This document shows, piece by piece, positions 24,001 through 34,700 of a stretch of 64,000 nt of DNA. The stretch's first letter is position 1. Each line of letters begins with the position of its first letter. Made by a program: the position numbers and the translations under genes. Below the pieces are notes generated by a model, which searched no databases, had not been told where the DNA came from, and saw only the letters and a list, made by a program, of their open reading frames with translations. Origin of the DNA: Ophiodon elongatus. Its lineage: Eukaryota > Chordata > Actinopteri > Perciformes > Hexagrammidae. Where the stretch lies: positions 4,104,996 through 4,168,995 of the forward strand of contig JACSYO010002166.1 of assembly GCA_016806645.1 (NCBI GenBank). Direction: 5' to 3'.

Positions 24001-27000
24001 ACAGTATGCTGAGGAAAATTTACTACTTGACCGATAAGGTACTTTTTACAATCAATTGTCTTTTCTCTTTTATCTTTCACACTCTCTCTGAACTTTAAAC
24101 GCTGCAAGGTGTTTATTGATTGTACCAACTCTTCACCTTCCCTCCCAAGTTATTTTCTGAGGGGGTTGTCTCCACAGTCTCCACATTCTTTGACAAATCA
24201 GTCTGTTTCTCATCTTGTTCACCAACATCTAAGTCAATGTTATGCTGCTGGCCGTTTTTTCACTTGTTTTAAATCCTCCACAGTTCATTTTTATATCTAA
24301 GGGTGAATAATGTATTAAGTGTGTCAGAATTGACCAATAATAACGTTTGAATATTCTTTCTTAAAAAAACCCACATAGACTCATATTCAAATTTCTATTG
24401 TTGCGCATTAGTTCCATGGCTCGGTGTCCTAACTGGCTGTGTGTTTCACTACTCAGCGCAACGTGACTTTTTGAGCTGTTGTCAGACACCCTGTTTCTAT
24501 TTATTCCCGTTGGTCACTTTGAAATTGACGCATTGGACGAGGCACTGCTGATTTATGATGTTGAAATGAGGAGTTATCTATGCGATACCTCCTCATTTCA
24601 CCACAAAAACCTAAATAAGGTGGCAGCTGGCTGGAGGTTTTCCTTCTTGCTGTTGGCTGCTGTCTGTCAGCCTCGTGAAGGCATTGCCGCTCATGTCTCG
24701 CTTTCACTGGGGATTTCCAGTAAAACCTTAATCACGGTGACATTGTTTGATGCCCGTCATGCGTTGAATTCAGTGCGTGCAAGTATACAGCCACGGAAGT
24801 GCTGTTTTTATTCTTCACAATCGAATATTAAATTTAAGATTTAAATATCTGTTTTGTTTTTTACAATTCGAATACATATTCAAATTTCTTTTCCTTAGTT
24901 TAACATCCAATAGTCTTGTTTGGTTTTGGTTTTGCTTCAGTTTCTCCTAGTTGTCTTATTTCGAGCTTTTCTGTAATTTTAGTATCATTGAATACATTCG
25001 CAACAAACACTCGGACCAATTGCCGGACCGCACCACATGTTTAATACTGCGACTTAAAAGTCCTGCAGTGATACTTTGTGTAGTTCATTACCTGAAAGCT
25101 TTGCTTACACGACCGGAGGCATACAAAAAGATGTCCGTCCGTCCGATTCTCACTAATGTAATATCTCAGGACGCCTTGAGGGAAGTTCTTCAAATGTGGT
25201 AAAAAAACATTCACTTGGACTCGTGAATAAACTAATTCAAATTCGGTCGTCAAAAGTCAAAGTCACTGTGACCAAACCATGTTTTTAACAATAACTCCAC
25301 GAATTCACATGTTAATTATGACAATTTCACACTAATGTCTAAAAGAATAAAATGATGAAGCGATGACATTTTGGACAGACGTTGATTTAAACTCTTAACT
25401 GGTTAGCGTACAACAGAGAGGTGGTAATTATAGTTTGTCTGATGTTACCCCACAGCCCTGCATGAAAAAAAAAATACCTCCATATCTTCATTTGAATTAA
25501 TCTTATATTCAATGTTATTTAACTAACTATTGATTATATAAAAGTGGATATTTTCATACAGTTAAACTGTAAGTGTTTAGGTTGGTTTAATTTGGACGTT
25601 CAAACTATTTATCCATGATTTAAAAATATTTCAACCTTCTATCCATTATTTTAAGCTAGTTAACTATTTTAACTGTTTATCTATTATTTTAAGCAATGTC
25701 TTCTAACCATTTATCCAATCATTTTAGCTTTCCAAATTGTTTATTCATTATTTTAGAGGCGAGCTATTAGCTAATCTCTATAAACAAATATCTGCACGGT
25801 AATTTACCTGACCCGCCAGATGGTTTGTAACACACACAGACTGTCTATAAGAAGTAGATGTAGTCGTCGTTACATCACCCTTTGGTTTGTGGACTGCCGT
25901 TTTGAAGCCTTGAGTTTGGCGTTTTGGCCGTAGCCATCTTGGCTTTTTGCAACCAGTGAACGAAAGTGACAATATTTGGACTGTGGAGGAGTGACGTAGA
26001 GACGCCATATATGGCTCTGGTAGCGGTGGCAAACTGTCACTCAGAAGGTAGCCCGCCCTAAAGCGCACCCTGCTTTATGGTCTATTTTTCTCTAAATGGG
26101 CCCATCATTTCTTAAATGAACATTCTGCTGTATTAAAGAAGACTTGAAACTGGTGATTGAGACCATTAACTCATGTTTACTGAGGTAATAAATCAAGTGA
26201 GAAGTAGGGTCATTTTCTCATAGACTTCCATACAATCAAACTTCTTTGTGCAACCAGAGGAGTCACCTCCTGCTGGCCAGTAGAGAGAATGCAAGTTTAA
26301 GATATACATGGGCTTCACTCTTCAGAACCGGAGGTCGCTGCCTGGTAACTCACGCAATCTCGGAACCCTTCAGCTATCGTCTGACGGCAGTTTAGCTTTT
26401 TGTTAGCTTGGCTAATTGTTTTTTTGTGAAAAACAATCTGGGCATAGTCTCGTTGTCTCTCAACTGCAACTTCATTCTTGGATCTTAAATTGCTAATCCG
26501 GCTGTGCACAAGAAAAAAAAGGTCCTGGTCCGTCAAAAATACTTTTTCTCATAGACTTACATTAGAAAATAAATGTCATTAAATCAGTGGCTTTTCTCTC
26601 TCTCAAGTAAATCAACTTCCAATATGAAAAGTTAAATAGCCCTTATTTAGTCCTAAACAATGTACAGAAACTGCTGCTCTGGTTGTTAATGACAAGAACG
26701 TCTAAGGTGACAATAAAATAACAACACCTCAAGATCTGCATTTGACACAGTGGACCATGGGATCCTGCTGGAAAGGTTAAGAAACTGAGTGGGTCTGCTC
26801 GGCACGGTTCAGGTTCAGGTTGAGGTGGTTTGTATCTTAACTGCATAATCAAAGTTGTATTGTAACACTTGGGGACTTCCACTCCAACAGTCACAAATTA
26901 GTGTGTGGGGTCCCACAAGGCTCCATCCTCGGACCTCCTCTATTTAACATATGCTTCCCCTTGTCTACATCCTCAGCAAACATAACATTAGCTCCCATAA

Positions 27001-28506
27001 TTATGCAGATGAACCCATAGTCTCCCAAGTTAGTTGCTTGGAAGAAATCAACCACTTGATGGCAGCAAACTTCCTCCAGCTGAACAGTCAGAAAACTGAT
27101 ATGTTCGTGATGGGTGCTAAAGCCCGGAGACAGCTTGTCTGTAAGTACCTGGAATCTGGTAACAAGGTGGAAATCTCCCGCATGTGTCCAGAGCACTTTC
27201 TAAGTCTGGTGAGATGGCTTTCAGGCTTTCAGGCTTTTAGGCTTTCAGGCTTTCAGGCACCGAAAGAATGAAACAGTTTGCCTGCTGGTCTTTGACGTGC
27301 TTCAAGACTTCTTTTAAATGTGTTGTTTGTTTTAATGAAAAGCACTCTGAACTGCTTTTGAGTTCTATAAAAATGTATTTGAATTCAATTCAATTAATAT
27401 CTTACTGGAAACAATATAAAATGTCAATTAAATGAATAATTTTCCCAAGTGAAGTTTGGAAAGAATGAAGAACACAGACATCAGTCAGTATCAGTCTTTT
27501 CCTCTGCTGGTAGAGGGGGCACGGGTTGCTTTGTCTTAGCCAGCAGATACGTTTACAAGGATTTGACAAAATGTAAGATAAGTGGTAAACTAAGTTAAAC
27601 AGACCACATACAGACCGCTTTTGTTTTAACGTAGCTTGTTTGTAACAATTCGCGATTATCGAAGCTAGCGCGCTGTGCTTATGTAAAACACGGCGGTGGG
27701 GGATGAGAGACTGAGAACAGAGCCGATTAAGATATCGCTTTTTTACATGTTTAAACGTTTAAATTGTGCTTGTTAAGCAGGTGTATTGATACGATATTGG
27801 CTTTTTACTCATGAAGGTTGCATAGTTGTCATGAACTGGAGTTATCTTCACTCAACCTGGTTCACTTTGCTGTCTTCTCCGTGGCCCCTCTGATCTGCTC
27901 TCAGTTAGTAGTAGCTGTTGGTAGAGGCTCAGCCACAACACAGAGCGGGGGAGAGGCCGCAGTGTGATAATAAATACCATGGCCTTTAGTCCTCGTGAAA
28001 TAATTTGTACTATTCATTGCAGTCTTTTCAGCACTGCCTGCAGTTAGACCAATTCTCGAAATGTGGGCCTTGTCTCCAGAGGCTAGGTAGTCATTCGACT
28101 GATAGCCGACGGGTTCCAAGTATGGCTGTTTCGACCTCACTGCTCGCTTGCTAACTCATTTTTAATGCGTCCTCAATTGAAACACATGGTGTTCTGGTGT
28201 TCCAGCTGAGTCAAGATGTCGATATCCATGTTTTAATCATATCATTTTTTTTCAATTTAGTTGAACTACCCCACAAATTTTTCCACATACATCCTGGCAA
28301 CCACAACCTCTGCTGCGCTTCTCATCTCCTTCTCACTCTCTCTGTCTCATTTCCAGGTGTTGAGGAACCACTTGCTGCTCTTCCGTCTGCCGCAACAGCC
28401 CTCAGAGTTTGGCTTTGACTTGTATGAGCAATTGCCTCCAATTAGGGCGAAACGTCTGCAGAGTGTCCTGAAACAGCAGGACAGCAGCGATGACAAAGGA
28501 GACTGA
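12030..28506 (+). CDS. rpap1: RNA polymerase II-associated protein 1
   Basis: 26 coding exons, 1431 residues (human about 1390): 12030-12243, 12399-12547, 12757-12849, 13109-13295, 13429-13593, 13742-13969, 15154-15269, 15388-15486, 16065-16166, 16260-16427, 16658-16837, 17544-17678, 17797-17967, 18444-18601, 18781-18951, 19419-19614, 19761-19870, 20075-20270, 20530-20676, 20885-21027, 21326-21758, 22645-22763, 22855-23086, 23229-23405, 23982-24038, 28357-28506. Frame holds through all junctions. The start MLRRPKPSD matches the family, and an upstream in-frame Met is intronic. The N-terminal RPAP1 domain (about residues 230-280) has AKLQAMSQSEILQEQNKLL. The second domain (about 385-450) has LPTHLGLHHHGEEPELAGYS. 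The rest is a long helical, Leu-rich region ending in SFGDRLFGCWVLLPLQRRYS and WCPVLYVVTVSHVNTFIFSQD. RPAP1 binds Pol II and supports its assembly and its link to Mediator; this is known from homologs. One intron appears to be GC-AG. No disabling change was seen. Confidence 0.95.
14130..14240. repeat. Family A fragment in rpap1 intron 6
   Basis: Contains GTGGAGTATTTACAGAGTG, GTACTTAAATTAAGGACCTG and AGTTCTTCTTTCACC, a degenerate match to the terminal part of family A. The remainder of this 1.2-kb intron (13970-15153) shows only T-rich stretches. Confidence 0.45.
16178..16219. repeat. Imperfect (CA)n tract in rpap1 intron
   Basis: CA repeats with TG and CG interruptions, starting 11 bases after the exon 9 donor in a 93-base intron that it largely fills. 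Confidence 0.8.
16985..17270. repeat. Probable transposon-derived sequence in rpap1 intron
   Basis: The segment has repeated CATACT/AGTATG motifs. It begins with TCCAAATCGCATAC and ends with inverted-type motifs (GAAATAGTATGGTAGTATGG), a pattern I associate with fish DNA-transposon remnants. No transposase ORF is present, and the borders and class are uncertain. Confidence 0.35.
18146..18205. repeat. Exact 30-bp tandem duplication
   Basis: A 30-base unit starting AGGTTATTGTG and containing CACCTGTCGTTATTG occurs twice in succession without any difference (18146-18175 and 18176-18205), in the intron before rpap1 exon 14. Confidence 0.95.
18602..18780 (+). other. Probable GC-AG intron of rpap1
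   Basis: Exon 15 must begin at 18781 with one base completing a codon before GAC CTG TAT (family DLYPGL). Exon 14 therefore has to end in phase 2. The boundary TACAT|GCAAGT at 18601/18602 gives this phase and yields LYIDLYP, aligning without gaps to mammalian LYRELYP. The nearby GT at 18606 gives the wrong phase. The GT at 18608 keeps phase but adds two extra residues with a poor consensus. GCAAGT is the usual GC donor form. Confidence 0.65.
19030..19383. repeat. Fish MITE-like element (family B) in rpap1 intron
   Basis: Begins AGCTGCAAAAATGG and ends with GTGTTAGTTGCAT, so the two ends are imperfect inverted repeats (AGCTGCA and TAGTTGCAT). Internal marks are GGCAACTATTTTGATAATAG, ACATTTGAGGATG and TTCTGACATTTTATAGACC. 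This matches a repeat common in fish genomes. It is non-coding and has an internal poly(A) near 19120. Confidence 0.6.
21760..22640. other. rpap1 intron 21, no recognised element
   Basis: An AT-rich intron of about 0.9 kb. I see no ORF, RNA gene or confident repeat in it. Confidence 0.5.
25125..25420. repeat. Fish interspersed repeat (family E)
   Basis: Marks in order: GTCCGTCCGATTCTCACTAA, ATATCTCAGGACGCCTTGAG, TTCACTTGGACTCGTG, AGTCAAAGTCACTGTGACC, ATTATGACAATTTCACAC and AAATGATGAAGCGATGAC. This order matches a repeat I know from many fish intergenic sequences. It is non-coding and its class is not assigned. Confidence 0.55.
25835..26335 (-). repeat. Fish interspersed repeat (family C), inverted copy
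   Basis: The reverse complement carries GAAGAGTGAAGCC, GGCCAGCAGGAGGTGACTCC, CTCTGGTTGCA and, further along, GTTTCAAGTCTTCTT and AACGGCAGTCC. The same blocks occur in the same order on the plus strand at 52545-53110. This is therefore one repeat family present twice in opposite orientation. No ORF is present. Confidence 0.7.
26735..27370 (+). mobile_element. Degenerate LINE fragment (L2-like reverse transcriptase)
   Basis: Broken coding sequence in shifting frames encodes reverse-transcriptase marks in order. These are FDTVDHGILLERL near 26737, CGVPQGSILGPPLFN near 26903, and YADE in place of catalytic YADD near 27002. They are followed by EEINHLMAANFLQLNSQKT near 27040. It ends with the kind of tail seen after L2-type elements (AAAGCACTCTGAACTGC near 27340). 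It is 5'-truncated, has frameshifts and an altered catalytic motif, and lies in an rpap1 intron in the sense direction. The clade assignment is tentative. Confidence 0.65.
27216..27258. repeat. 8-bp tandem repeat (GGCTTTCA)5
   Basis: Five units of GGCTTTCA, the third with one change (GGCTTTTA), inside the LINE fragment just after its coding remnant. Confidence 0.9.
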
Positions 28507-28760
28507 AAGCAGCAGGGAGTGGAAAAATAAAAAAGTAGTGAACCAAAAACCGCAGTTCCGGAAGGAGAGGACAATGTGTGATTGAGACAAATCGAAAGAT
28601 GGACACGAGAAGAAGATGCTGAAAAAGAAAGGACACAAAGTGAGACATTCATTTCAAATTCTAAAAGATTCTCATTGAGGTCGGCTTTTTTCTTAAAAGA
28701 AGCCCCGACCTGAGATAGATCTGGCCAGGCCTTTGCTTCGAGCTTAATAAAGGTATTTTA
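28507..28760 (+). terminator. rpap1 3' UTR with polyadenylation signal
   Basis: AATAAA at 28746-28751 lies 240 bases after the rpap1 stop codon. No other canonical signal sits closer. The 3' end would fall at about 28765-28780. Confidence 0.65.
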
Positions 28761-28779
28761 CAGACTGTAAGTGGAAATG

Positions 28780-31700
28780 ATCTGAAAGTCTGTTAAAGTT
28801 TTGGTATTCTCAGGTTACTTAAACTTGTCTGAACTGAAACAACCAGTAAAGTCAACCCAAAGGTGAAATACAAATACTAATAATTAAGTGCAGTTGCAGC
28901 AGGGTGCCGGTCACACAAACCTTTCCTATGAGCCAACGGGAAGAATTAAAATCAAACAAACACAGCAGCCGCATGGCATCAGCTGCTGAGGCGTTTGCAT
29001 GACGTTTGTCGAAGTCTGTTGGACTCCGTAAAAAGACCGCAATTGGTAATTTCCTTGTAACAACACTTTGCCAAAGTTGGTGTGTGTCTGAAACAGTCCA
29101 GGATCATTTTTGGCATCTCAGAGTAAAGACTTGTTCTTCTTTACAAGTGCCTGAAACTGTCTCTTGTGTGAATAAAACGGGTTTTTAAGTTTGCTTAACC
29201 TCAGTGTTTTTTCTTTAATCACAATGCTCGCAGTTACAGCCCGTAAAATAGAGTTTGTAGGAGCTGTTTTTTTTTTATAGACGACCACACCACAGATGCA
29301 AACCCACACAAATGGACAAAAAAAAAACCACAACAAACTTATTGTTTTCAGTGGGTTTAAACTAATTAAAGTTGAGGTAAAAAGCCACATCCAGACGGGG
29401 ACTATTGAGATGAGCATTGTTCCCTCAGTCGATTACTCTCTTTGAAGTACTTCACATACAAAGAACCTATTTGATTTCCATTAAAGCTTCTCTAACTGTT
29501 ACCAGTGTTAAATCAGTTATGTAGCAGAACTTGTTATCTAACTAACATTTACAACTTCACATACCGATGAAGTTAAACTAATTACATGACCAGTATATAT
29601 GATATTCCACTTGTATTTGGATATGTTTTTAGATATAACTTGAGGAGGAGAATATATGGTTTTACTTTAACACATTATAAATATTCTGATTTAATAAAAT
29701 ACACGTTTACTAGAAAACCTTGTACATTAGGGTTTTGGTGATTTTTAATAATTTATAAACAAACATCTGTTTTAAGGGCTACAAGCTCCTGTGGGTAAAT
29801 AAAATTCCACAAACTTTTGATTTGCAGTATTTCCATCTGTCCTTTCTCTTCTGTCCTTTTCATGCACATGATGGCAGTACATAGTCTCATAGGGATCAGA
29901 TGCTCTTGAAAACAAGGTTGTTTTTTTTTTATAGTTTCACGGTCATTAGTGTATAACAAATGGCAACTGTGCAGCTGAAAATACACAACATCTCTAAATC
30001 CCATCAGGGACTAATGCAGAAGTAAAACTCAGGGATTGCAGCATCAAATCGTGTTGCTGCTGGGCAAAAGGTTTTTTGGGGAGTTTTTTCACCCATTAAA
30101 GGTTTTATCACTGCTTCTAAAATAACAATAATAATAATAAATATTCCAAAAGTAGTTTCTGGGCAATTACCATAACCTGTTGAAATGTCCATTTTTGAAT
30201 GCCTAATCTTCTCATTATGATTTTACTGCAGCTGTAAAATCTCCTCTACTCTGTCCACTCTTCCGGTTTCAAATTGAGAAATGTTTTTGGAGGGAGATCA
30301 GTCTATTCCAGAAATAAACAGCTCACAGACATTTCAAAACAGATTGTGCTTGTACAGGTGGAGTCCATATTTGTCAAAATGAGCAGCAGTTTTGTGGTTA
30401 ACCTCCAAACTCCTGCCTGTTGAAGGGATTTAACACGTTCTCACTATACACATTACATGTCAGAGCAGCTTGAAGACTGGTGCTATTTATTCACTCCTTT
30501 ATTTGGCTTATTCCTTTGTTTGGCTGTCTATGATAAACTGCCCCGACCTGATTTAGTTTTTATTTTTAAGACAAAAGGTCTATTGATTTATTGGCTTGAT
30601 TTTTTTTCCCAGAGAAATTCCTTGGCATGTGATTGGCCGGTGAAAGACAAAGGTATCTGAGGGTACTACTGGTCACTCCTGGTCTGTATGTGGTCTCATT
30701 CATGGGGAAATGTGCAGAATAATTCTGCTACGAGAGAAGAATCTGCAAACAGTCCAACCTCACTTAATCATAAAATTGCCCAATGTGATTCCAAAGTAGA
30801 TGATATACAGGGAAACTACAACCACTCTTGATCATAAAATGTCCTAAGTACATCAATACTACATCTGCTATTTATCTTTTTACCATAAGACAAAATATGT
30901 ATTTTATGTATTTATTTTAAATGATGAACATACATTTTTCCAAGATGATCACATGATATTTCTCAACAAACATCTTAATTTGGATACCAATAGAAAAAAG
31001 GTTTGATTGGAAAGTTTAAAAGAAGATATTCTGTGTTTTTCAAGCCTCAATGGGGAAAAAATCTGGGATGGGATAATTATTTTCCTGTATGAGTGTCTTA
31101 ATAATTGACAGCAACATGTGTAAAATCTGCCACATTATTTTCCACATATAAGAAAAGAAAAAAAACAGGAACAAGCTGAAAGCATTTAATCATATAGATT
31201 ACATGAGAAGTGCAACGATGAGATTAAAATGATGATTGATGAGATTTTTTCCCAGTGTGAGAATGAGTAAAGTAGTTATATTTGATCATATTATTATTAT
31301 TGGTAAAATGCAATAATCCAGCCCAGTCAGGATGAAGGTTGTACTACACATGATGCAGGGATTCTTTTGTAACAATTAATGTATTGATTTCTGTAAGGCC
31401 ATATATGTTTCCTCCACACTGCTCAATGTAATGGTCAAAAGTAAATACTTTACTCCTCCTCACATTCTTTTTTATTATTATTGATGTAATTCATATAATT
31501 AAATGTCCTTGTGGGTTATCCTGTGTTAAGAAGTCACATCCATTAAAGCAGAGAATAAGCAAACACAAGAGCTCCATCGGGAGAAATGATAGAGATTACC
31601 CAACACCAGTATATTTCAATTACTTTAATGATATCTCATCATTTGGGTTCCAGTGCATTAAATCTTGACTCTGCCAAAGAGAGGTGGCAACATTGATCAA

Positions 31701-34700
31701 ATAATAAAAGAGAAGTATAGTGGACATTTTGATTTGAAAACTCTCCCCCAGAGGATTAAACGATGAGATACAACATGTCATGCTCTCAGGAGTAGTGCAT
31801 ATGGTTACACAATTTTGAATGACTTATGAAAGCTGCAAGGCCGATGTTTCATTAAACCACATGCAATTTCTGTAAAAAAAATTGTGAATAGGCTTAATTA
31901 TGTGCTGTGATGTCTAGCTTGTTATGTGGAACATGATGTGGCAGATTGTGCACATGTTGCTGTCAATTACTGAGAGACACAGATTCACTCTGTTTTAGTC
32001 AGCCACAGGAATCTGGGGGCAATTAAATAAATACTTTTGAGTAAACCTTCAAATAAAGATGTTGAATAATTGGCAAATAAGTGGGTGCTTAGTCTTTATA
32101 TCAGCTAGAGTCTCAACACCCTGTGTAATTATTCCTATGGTAAACGTCTCTTTGAATTCTTCTCAGGCATGTAAATCAGAGCCAATAAATGGACAGTGCA
32201 TTTAGAAGTTTGTTTTTCCACTAATCTTGGATAGTCCAGTCAGTATCTAAAAACATGCAGCGAGAATCCAGATATACGAACAAATATCCAGGTGGTGCTC
32301 CACACAAGGAGCATTCTGCATATCCTGTATGTGATGTTGTGATGATATAGACATATATTGTGTGAATGTTTTACAAGTTCTTGTTTTACTCCTACGTATG
32401 ATGACCTCCTGACACAAAGAAAGACAGTTTGTTGTGTTGAGCATCGGTTTGTGATGCGATTGCATGCGTTAGTGAACGATCTTCTGGAGACCGAGCGAGC
32501 GAGCGAGCGCCTCTCTGTCCGTGCATGGCTGATCTCGCATTCTGCTGCAGCAATCGGCAGTATTTTTTTGGGCGGCCAGTTGTGACTGCATGCTCAATGA
32601 TCCCTCGTGGCAGGTAGAATTTAATATTCAGAGCATTAATATAACAGCAAACAACTATTTGCTATGTCCCTCTCCCTCTGTGCGTGTGTCATAAGCTGAG
32701 CTTCTCTGAGCTCTGCTTTATGTAGCCGGTCCGGCCGCACGTGCCTTTTAGTGCATGTTTGTGCACGTGAGTAACAGTGTGTGTGTGCACGTGTGTGCAC
32801 GCGCTCCAATGGCTTGCATATTGCCGCACTGTGACCATACGCCGTGTTAGGATGGCCAAGCAGCGGCTTGATGTTGGAAGTAGGAAGCTGGACACAAAGG
32901 TTATGTGCAAACCAACCAGGTGTTTATTTCGCCGACATTCATAACAAACAGGACAGTCATTGTAGACCACGGGCAGCATGTGGTCCCAGCAGCCCCAACC
33001 TATTACCCGAGGCAGCCTTAAATAGCCTGGGAACTCTTTAAGGTGGAACACCCTGGAGAGGAGACAGAGGTGAGTGAACACAGTAAACATTGCATATTAT
33101 TTGGCTGCACCAAGAACAGTTTATACTCCCAATCCTTTGAGTAAAGATGGCCTACTAATACTGCATTTGTCTTTACAGGTTTGCCTTCAACAATATACCT
33201 GAGGCCACAAACAAGTCATTAAGACATTCCAATAAAGTCTTTAAACCTTTTTCGTGTGTCTCCTTCCTTAAAGCTGGATACCAATGCTTGTAATGGAGGG
33301 TCTTCATTACATGGCGGCTACCGCTGATTGCTCCGTCCCGTCCCACTGTGCCATCGCAGAAGCCTCCTGGCTTCCCCCTCCGGTTAACACCGTTAGCTCT
33401 GTCAGCGCTGTTGCTGTTTGCACTGTTGCTGCTGTTGGCTTTGTTAGCTGCTAGCCGCCAGCTCAGCTGTCCCTGTGTGGAGGCAGTCTCTCAGTCATAA
33501 ATATATGACATCACAGATATGCTCTGAATTTGGAATTTAGCACTTTTATGTACAAATATGAGATTAATAAAAGAATTATACTATCATATTTTCAAAACGA
33601 CAGAAGAATAGAAAACTGTTCATCGATGATTGTCTTTAATTGCCTCAGCCTGCTGCTGTTCTTGCATCAGGTCCTTTAATCTGAGTTGTAAAGCATGAGA
33701 GAAGTCAAGTCATAAAAAATTAATACACCAGAGCTGCACCCAGATGAGTTTGACCATGAACATGCTGATTCAAAGAAAACTGCCCACTCTTTTTTTTGAC
33801 ATATTCATCAAATATTCCTCCCAGATCTAAAAGTGTTAGTAGATCTGGTTTGAAGTGACTGCAATGCAATAAACATCAGAAGTTAATTCCTTTAGAAAAA
33901 ATAGGGGACCATGTCCAAGAAAGTGGCTAACGAGGTCTCTGTCATAATAGAAAAACAGACACATTTGAACTGTTGAGCCGCAGAAGGTCATAAACAATAA
34001 ATTATTCTGACCGAAGAGGTTTAGATGGCGTGCCTATTATTTATGACCACTGTGTTGCTTACTAGATGCCTCAGCAAGTATAATGCTATGTCTCTGTGTG
34101 TGCATATGTATACATAATAAGCCTGAACTGTATTTCTTTTGCTTTCGACATCAAAAGAAATGAGCTTTGAAGATGATTAATGACTCTCATCAGTCACAGA
34201 ATCACATGCAGAGCATCTTCAAAGGTATGAGGGGCCATGAACAGTGTGTTTAACATGCCGAGAGCAAGCAGCAGGCTCAACGCAGGTATGAATAAATAAC
34301 AGGAACTGATTTGGCTTCTGCTTCTGAAAGTGGGGATAATGTTAGACCAAAGCAGCAGTCTCTTTCTGGCTCCCTTTATTTCTTGTTTCAGAGTTTCAAC
34401 AAACATTCCTCTTTCTCCGAGGTTTTGATTTTGCATTCTGGACAAATAAGTTCAATATTTAATATGACAAAATTGAGCTCAACACACTTAAACTCCTTGA
34501 AAGTCCCCGTTAAGACAGATTATCATATTTTAAGATAGCGCCTCAAGTCAAGATAAGAGATCCTCTTTGAAGAATTTGACAGCTTCGGAGTGAGATTCTT
34601 TATTTCGCTCAGACATCCTCATTGTAATTCTCCTGTCTCACCAGGAAGAGATGCTGTTTCGACAGCTGTCACTCTCTCAGCTCCAACTTTCCAAAGTCGG

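Larger units (their letters stand above)
24039..28356 (+). other. Large repeat-filled last intron of rpap1
   Basis: At 4.3 kb this is by far the longest intron of the gene; most others are 80-1200 bases. It holds four segments resembling fish repeats (25125-25420, 25835-26335, 26735-27370, 27216-27258). The parts at 24240-24900 and 27480-28200 contain no coding signal I recognise, although 27900-28140 also looks transposon-like. Confidence 0.7.

Noticed and set aside
24479..24844. 121-codon frame in the last rpap1 intron
   Set aside because: No recognisable domain, lies within intron repeats, and is not needed for the rpap1 frame.
27216..27258. Regular short repeats considered as a CRISPR-like array
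   Set aside because: An 8-base direct tandem repeat without spacers, in a vertebrate genome.
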